From Rhodoferax sp. (lineage in GTDB: Bacteria; Pseudomonadota; Gammaproteobacteria; Burkholderiales; Burkholderiaceae_C): a stretch of 32,051 nucleotides of DNA. Positions 27,935 to 32,051 of this stretch are shown piece by piece; position 1 is the first letter of the stretch, and every line of letters begins with the position of its first letter. Below the pieces are notes generated by a model. The model ran no database searches, was not told where the DNA came from, and saw only the letters and a program-made list of their open reading frames with translations. Location of the stretch: positions 1-32,051 of the forward strand of contig NZ_JAABQC010000023.1 of the NCBI RefSeq assembly GCF_011391645.1. The letters run 5' to 3'. The position numbers were made by a program, and so were the translations under genes.

Positions 27935-29164
27935 ATGCCTGTTTATTCCTTTGAAGCCATCAGCAGCGCCGGTGACACCCGCAAGGGCGTGATCGAAGCC
28001 GACTCGGCGAAAGCGGCGCGGGGCCAGTTGCGCGCCCAGGCGTTGGTGCCGCTCAAGGTGGAGCCCGTCAGCGCGCAAGCGGATGCCGCCGGCAAATCCA
28101 ATGCAGGCAATTCCTGGCGGCAACGCCGGGTTTTCAGCCCCACCGAACTGACCATCTGGACGCGCCAATTGGCCGGCCTGGTGTCCTCGGGCCTGCCGCT
28201 GGAGCGCGCGCTCACCTCGTTGTCAGACGAGGCCGAAAAACCCCCTGAGCGTGAATTGGTCGCCACCCTGCGCGCCGAGGTCAATGGCGGCACACCGTTT
28301 GCCAAGGCGCTGGCGCAGCACCCGCGCGAGTTCTCGGACATCTTTGTTGCGGTGATCGGCGCCGGCGAGCAAAGCGGCAACCTCGGCCTGGTGCTGGAGC
28401 GCCTGGCCGACGACCTCGAAGAGCAGCATGCCCTCAAGTCCAAACTGATTGGCGCGGCGCTTTACCCGGCCATCGTGTCGCTGGTGGCGATTGCCATCGT
28501 GCTTTTTCTGGTGACCTACGTGGTGCCGCAGGTGGCCAACGTGTTTGCCAACAGCAAACGGGCCTTGCCGCTCCTGACGGTCATCATGATCAACACCAGT
28601 GCTTTCCTGCGTGGCTACGGTTGGCTGCTGTTGCTGGCGCTGGTCGCAGGCGGTTTTGGTGCGCGGCTGGCGCTCTCCAATCCCAAAGTTCATGAAAAGT
28701 TTGACGCCGCCTTGCTGAATCTGCCGATTTTGGGCAAGATGTCACGCAGCTACAACTCGGCGCGTTTTGCCAGCACCCTGGCCATGCTGGCCTCGGCTGG
28801 TGTGCCCATCCTGAAAGCCCTGCAGGCCGCCGCGCAAACCTTGTCCAACCGGGCCATGCGCACCGACGCGCTCGATGCCCTGGTGCTGGTGCGCGAGGGC
28901 GCGCCACTGGCCTCGGCGTTGGCGCAAAAAAAGCGTTTCCCCGGGCTGCTGGCCATGTTTGCGCGCCTGGGCGAGCAAACCGGCACGCTGCCGCTGATGC
29001 TGCAGCGCGCCGCCAAACAGCTCAGCACCGAGGTCCAGCGCCGCGCCATGCAACTCGCCACTCTTTTGGAGCCGCTGTTGATCGTGGCCATGGGCATGAT
29101 GGTGATGCTGATTGTGCTGGCGGTGTTGATGCCGATCATCCAGCTGAATCAACTGGTGAAGTAG
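27935..29164 (+). CDS. gspF: Type II secretion inner-membrane platform protein GspF
   Basis: Encodes 409 residues. The N-terminal MPVYSFEAISSAGDTRKGVIEA is the standard start of the family. Two cytoplasmic helical GspF domains are present (LTIWTRQLAGLVSSGLPLE opens the first, SARFASTLAMLASAGVPILKAL the second), with hydrophobic spans at about 170-195, 225-245 and 375-405. GspF is the polytopic core of the inner-membrane platform. It lies 20 bases after gspE and is the last gsp gene; gspC does not follow it. The stop is TAG at 29162. Confidence 0.98.
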   Translation: MPVYSFEAISSAGDTRKGVIEADSAKAARGQLRAQALVPLKVEPVSAQADAAGKSNAGNSWRQRRVFSPTELTIWTRQLAGLVSSGLPLERALTSLSDEAEKPPERELVATLRAEVNGGTPFAKALAQHPREFSDIFVAVIGAGEQSGNLGLVLERLADDLEEQHALKSKLIGAALYPAIVSLVAIAIVLFLVTYVVPQVANVFANSKRALPLLTVIMINTSAFLRGYGWLLLLALVAGGFGARLALSNPKVHEKFDAALLNLPILGKMSRSYNSARFASTLAMLASAGVPILKALQAAAQTLSNRAMRTDALDALVLVREGAPLASALAQKKRFPGLLAMFARLGEQTGTLPLMLQRAAKQLSTEVQRRAMQLATLLEPLLIVAMGMMVMLIVLAVLMPIIQLNQLVK

Positions 29165-29449
29165 CCTTGCCGGCACCGGGTTCAACCTGGTTCTGGGGGT
29201 CGAGCAGGCGGATCAGGTCATTGCCGCCGGCCATCACCGGCACCCTGTCGTCATGGTCGTTCCCGCTGAGATGTGATGGGCGGCCTGCAGATGTTGCACC
29301 GTCCTGGGACTGCCGGGTGGTCAAAAAGACCTGCCGAGCAAACCAGCCACCCCAATGTGCCAAACTTGGCGTCTTCATTGGGTCGGAGCTTGTCGACATG
29401 CTGATTTGCCCAGACCTTCACGATTACCTTACAACCATCAGGAACATAT
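29165..29449. other. Unassigned gap between gspF and the aldo/keto reductase gene
   Basis: These 285 bases hold no gene I can support. A minus-strand frame (87 codons, 29136-29399) ends with a stretch that looks somewhat protein-like (DRVPVMAGGNDLIRLL) but overlaps the gspF end and lacks an obvious ribosome binding site. A small inverted repeat GCCGG/CCGGC with a six-base loop (29226-29241) has no T-run. The 40 bases before 29450 are AT-richer, and contain CAGGA (29439-29443) as a ribosome binding site and a weak TTGCCC/TTACAA pair (29406-29411, 29429-29434) with a 17-base spacer that could serve as a promoter. Confidence 0.4.
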
Positions 29450-30430
29450 ATGCAATACCGACGTTTGGGCCGCAGCGGCCTGCAGGTGAGCGAACTCTCT
29501 TTGGGCTCCTGGGTCACGTACCACAACCAGGTGAATGTTGTCGCAGCGCGTGAAATGATGGCCGCCGCCTTTGATGCCGGCATCAACTTCTTCGACAACG
29601 CCGAGGTGTATGCCGGCGGCCAAAGCGAAACGGTCATGGGTGAAGCCCTCAAGGCGCTGAACTGGCCCCGGCTCAATTACATCGTCTCCACCAAGTTCTT
29701 CTGGGGCCTGCACAAGGAAGGCCCGACGGCAAACAGAAAAGACACGCTCAACCGAAAGTACCTGTCCCAGGCCATAGACGGCTCACTCCAACGCCTGGGG
29801 CTGGACTTTATTGACCTGGTGTACTGCCATCGCCCCGACCCCCACACGCCGATTGAAGAAACTGTCTGGGCCATGAGCGACATGATTGCCCGTGGCAAAG
29901 CCCTGTATTGGGGCACCAGCGAGTGGTCGGCCCAGGAGATTCAATCGGCTTGGGACATCGCCGACAGGCATCACCTGCACAAACCGGTCATGGAGCAACC
30001 GCAATACCACCTGTTTCACCGCAGTCGCGTTGAACAGGAATACGCGCGCCTGTATGAGGACATTGGTCTGGGCCTGACCACCTGGAGCCCGCTGGCCAGC
30101 GGCTTGCTCACAGGCAAATATCGCCACGGCATTCCAGCCGACAGTCGAGGTGCCCTGGAAGGCATGGGTTTTCTGGTCAATGGCCTGACGGATGCCGCCA
30201 AAAACGCTGCGGTCACGCAACTAAACGCGGTGGCTTCAGAGCTGGGCTGCAGTCTGAGCCAGTTGGCGATTGCCTGGGTGGCCAAGAACCCGCGCGTCAG
30301 CACTGTCATCACCGGGGCCTCAAAACTTGCGCAATTGACAGAAAACCTGGGCGCCCTGGAGGTGATGCCCAAGCTCACGCCAGACGTGATGGCGCGTATC
30401 GATGAAGTAACCGCCGCCCATGCGGCTTGA
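29450..30430 (+). CDS. Aldo/keto reductase (AKR6/potassium-channel-beta-like)
   Basis: Encodes 326 residues of a TIM-barrel NADPH-dependent oxidoreductase. The catalytic tetrad of the superfamily is visible: Asp49 and Tyr54 in FFDNAEVY, Lys82 in STKFF and His127 in VYCHRPD. The [18 protein letters not shown]-like start ([17 protein letters not shown]) and the [16 protein letters not shown] block place it near the voltage-gated potassium channel beta subunit and YghZ group rather than the sugar reductases. Substrate cannot be read from the sequence. It lies outside the gsp operon, with its own likely promoter. It is convergent with the next gene. Confidence 0.94.
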   Translation: MQYRRLGRSGLQVSELSLGSWVTYHNQVNVVAAREMMAAAFDAGINFFDNAEVYAGGQSETVMGEALKALNWPRLNYIVSTKFFWGLHKEGPTANRKDTLNRKYLSQAIDGSLQRLGLDFIDLVYCHRPDPHTPIEETVWAMSDMIARGKALYWGTSEWSAQEIQSAWDIADRHHLHKPVMEQPQYHLFHRSRVEQEYARLYEDIGLGLTTWSPLASGLLTGKYRHGIPADSRGALEGMGFLVNGLTDAAKNAAVTQLNAVASELGCSLSQLAIAWVAKNPRVSTVITGASKLAQLTENLGALEVMPKLTPDVMARIDEVTAAHAA

Positions 30431-30450
30431 TCCGCCACCAGCCACCACCA

Positions 30451-30462
30451 CCCGCTTGCGGG
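30451..30462. repeat. Short hairpin between convergent genes
   Basis: CCCGC (30451-30455) and GCGGG (30458-30462) are reverse complements with a TT loop, in the 67-base gap between the two convergent genes. No T-run follows on either strand, so terminator function is uncertain. Confidence 0.35.
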
Positions 30463-30497
30463 AAGTCCCATGGTCGCCCACCCCTTGCCCGAATAGG

Positions 30498-31727
30498 CTA
30501 CAGCAGCCTGATGGCCAGTCGATCCGGTAGCTGCTTGAGATCAGCCAGGCTCAGCAGTTGTGGCCGGGCGAGCTGGCGCCAGCCCTGCCACAGCCGGCCG
30601 ATGGCGGCTGGCACCGAACTCAGCGCGCCTTCTGGTGCCATCTGCGACATGAACACCTGGTAGACACCTTCCTTCGCGCCCGCCAGCACCTTGCCGGCGA
30701 GCACGTGGCGGCCCGCGATCAGGTAGGTTTGCAGATCGCCGAAGGCGATGAGCACCGGTTTGGGCGCCGGCTTGAACGGCACGAGCGCGCGTCCGTCCAG
30801 AAAGCGCTCAACATTCGCCGCGGCAAGCGCACCCATGTCGATGGCGTTGTAGGCCTGCTTGGCAACCGCTCGCGGTAGCGCCGCCGCGTCGCCGGCGACG
30901 AAGATGCTGTCGAAGTGGCGGCTCTGCAGCGATGGGTGCACGTCTGCCCAGCCCAGTGGTGGCAGCGCCAGGCCCGCTTCGCGCAACAGCGCTGGCGCTG
31001 CCAGCCCGGCCGTCCACAAGGTGAGTTCGGAGCGCAGCCGCGTGCCGTCTGCCAGGCGCACGCCTTTTGCCGACACACTGGCAATCGCCGCGGCAGTGCG
31101 AAAGTTCACTGCATAGGGCGTGCACAGGCGGCGCAGATCGGCATCCAGTTCGGCTGGCAGGCCGGGCAGCAGGCGCGCGCCGGCTTCGATGACCTCGACG
31201 GACAGGCTCGGGTCGTCACGGTGGCGTCGCAGGATCTCGCCCAGCGCCTCAATGCCCGAGATGCCGCCACCGGCGATCACGATGCGCAGCGGCTTGCCCT
31301 GCTGCAACAGCGTGCGCAGTCGCTGCGCAACCGCCAGGCTATCGTCGACGCTGCGAAACGGCAGGGCGTGGCGGGCGGCTCCCGGGATGTGATGCGTGTT
31401 CCACAGCGCGCCCACCGCGACGATGCAGGCATCGAAGGCCAGTTCGCGGCCGCCGGCCATGGCCAGACGGCCCAGTGGCGGCTGCAGCGCGGTCACACGG
31501 TCACGCAGGAAGCGATGGCCCGCCTGCTTGACGATGGCTGCACGGTCCAGCCGCAGCCCCTGGGGCGTTTTCACGCTGGACAGGAGTTCGTGCATGTTTG
31601 GCATCCACTCGAAGTGTTTGCTCGCGTCAATGACGGTGACTGCATGGCGCCGCGACAACTTGGTCGCGGCTGTCAAACCGGCGAAGTTGCCGCCGACGAT
31701 GGCAATGTGCTTGCGCTTTTTAGTCAT
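30498..31727 (-). CDS. FAD/NAD(P)-dependent oxidoreductase (NDH-2/FSP1-like)
   Basis: Encodes 409 residues with the two-dinucleotide-fold layout of the pyridine nucleotide-disulfide oxidoreductase family. The FAD-binding loop GGNFAG is at residues 12-17, the NAD(P)-binding loop GGGISG at 153-158, and the second FAD motif FVAGD at 276-280. No redox-active CxxxxC pair is seen near the N-terminus, so it is not a glutathione- or thioredoxin-reductase type. The fold resembles type II NADH dehydrogenases and the FSP1 ubiquinone reductases; the electron acceptor cannot be told. The start (CAT at 31725-31727 on the plus strand) has AGGGA upstream on the minus strand. It is convergent with the aldo/keto reductase gene. 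Confidence 0.88.
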   Translation of the reverse strand: MTKKRKHIAIVGGNFAGLTAATKLSRRHAVTVIDASKHFEWMPNMHELLSSVKTPQGLRLDRAAIVKQAGHRFLRDRVTALQPPLGRLAMAGGRELAFDACIVAVGALWNTHHIPGAARHALPFRSVDDSLAVAQRLRTLLQQGKPLRIVIAGGGISGIEALGEILRRHRDDPSLSVEVIEAGARLLPGLPAELDADLRRLCTPYAVNFRTAAAIASVSAKGVRLADGTRLRSELTLWTAGLAAPALLREAGLALPPLGWADVHPSLQSRHFDSIFVAGDAAALPRAVAKQAYNAIDMGALAAANVERFLDGRALVPFKPAPKPVLIAFGDLQTYLIAGRHVLAGKVLAGAKEGVYQVFMSQMAPEGALSSVPAAIGRLWQGWRQLARPQLLSLADLKQLPDRLAIRLL

Positions 31728-32051
31728 TGGGGTCCCTGTTGCCGGATAGGAAATTCAACTGTATGAGACCAAGTATGGCACGGGTGTCTGGCCTCCAAAC
31801 GCTGTGCACAGCCGCGGTTGGAGCCGTCGACCGTGAAAGTCACCAGGGTGCCGTAGCTCAATGCACGACTCAGAAGCACAAACGCAGTGTGGTTCGGGTT
31901 GTCCGCTTACGGAACCCAATGGCGCGACAGTTTCATAAGCCGGGGTGCTTGTTGGTTGGTATCTTTTTTGGAAAGAAATGAAGGATGGGGTGGAATAAAT
32001 GCTGCACACTCGCAGTTCGCTGGCGTTGACCACAGTCATGTAGGTGCCGCC
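31728..32051. other. Right-edge region without an assignable gene
   Basis: These 324 bases contain no gene I can support with confidence. A minus-strand frame is open from the right edge down to a stop at 31755 (99 codons, with GGTYMTVVNASELRV at its visible start), so it could be the C-terminal end of a gene entering from the right; its later part (rich in Cys, His and Pro) looks like read-through of non-coding DNA. A plus-strand frame (31727-31981) is also open. GC content is lower than elsewhere. Promoter sites for the minus-strand oxidoreductase gene should lie at about 31740-31790, but I see no strong -35/-10 pair. Confidence 0.4.
31896..31917. repeat. Imperfect hairpin in the right-edge region
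   Basis: GGGTT (31896-31900) pairs with AACCC (31913-31917), and the inner CCG (31903-31905) pairs with CGG (31910-31912), with a two-base bulge and a CTTA loop, giving an eight-pair stem. No T-run follows. Function unknown. Confidence 0.35.

Noticed and set aside
29167-29553. 128-codon plus-strand frame spanning the gap after gspF and the start of the aldo/keto reductase gene
   Set aside because: It overlaps about 100 bases of a well-supported gene in another frame and resembles no protein.
30451-30462. CCCGC-TT-GCGGG as a bidirectional intrinsic terminator
   Set aside because: The loop is too small for all five pairs to form and there is no T-run on either side; kept only as a short hairpin.
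31848-31917. tRNA-like text (GTAGCTCAATG followed by GGTTCG)
   Set aside because: The D-stem partner GAGC is missing, no anticodon stem can be drawn at the right distance, and the acceptor ends do not pair.
1-32051. CRISPR arrays, insertion sequences, prophage genes, rRNA genes, toxin-antitoxin pairs
   Set aside because: Reading both strands I saw no regularly spaced repeats, transposase or integrase motifs, rRNA sequence or recognisable toxin-antitoxin proteins. Apart from the short gaps noted, the window is filled by housekeeping and secretion genes.

Overview
The window looks like chromosomal DNA from a Gram-negative betaproteobacterium, most likely Burkholderiales and probably Comamonadaceae (Rhodoferax/Polaromonas-like). 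The grounds are high GC content, a complete division and cell wall (dcw) cluster, LpxC (so the cell makes lipid A), a MurE with the meso-diaminopimelate signature, and protein sequences of betaproteobacterial character. The family-level assignment is inference from general familiarity, not from a search.

Positions 1-17032 hold the dcw cluster, all on the plus strand: mraZ (3' end only), rsmH, ftsL, ftsI, murE, murF, mraY, murD, ftsW, murG, murC, ddl, ftsQ, ftsA, ftsZ. From rsmH to ftsQ almost every junction is a 1-7 base overlap (mostly ATGA or GTGA), so the block is probably one translationally coupled operon. The Mur enzymes and MraY/MurG build lipid II. FtsW polymerises it and FtsI cross-links it at the septum. 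FtsL and FtsQ regulate that synthase, and FtsA ties the FtsZ ring to the membrane. The only sizeable gap is between ftsA and ftsZ. It holds a perfect 8-bp GC hairpin and an AT-rich promoter-like stretch.

Positions 17033-18865 hold a non-coding stretch, an unrecognised 119-residue membrane-anchored protein with atypical codons, lpxC, and an unrecognised 58-residue protein with two membrane spans.

Positions 18866-29164 hold a type II secretion operon in the order gspG-H-I-J-K-L-M-N-D-E-F. It encodes the pseudopilus, inner-membrane platform, GspN, outer-membrane secretin, ATPase and platform core. gspC (the secretin coupler) and gspO (the prepilin peptidase) are not present.

Positions 29165-32051 hold a short unassigned gap, an aldo/keto reductase gene (plus strand), a convergent FAD/NAD-dependent oxidoreductase gene (minus strand), and about 320 bases at the right edge with no gene I can assign with confidence.

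I found no RNA genes, CRISPR arrays, insertion sequences or prophage genes. Most of the window is conserved housekeeping DNA, and I do not see a clearly new multi-gene system. The points most worth a second look are the odd small gene between ftsZ and lpxC, the missing gspC, the ftsZ leader hairpin and the lpxC start region.
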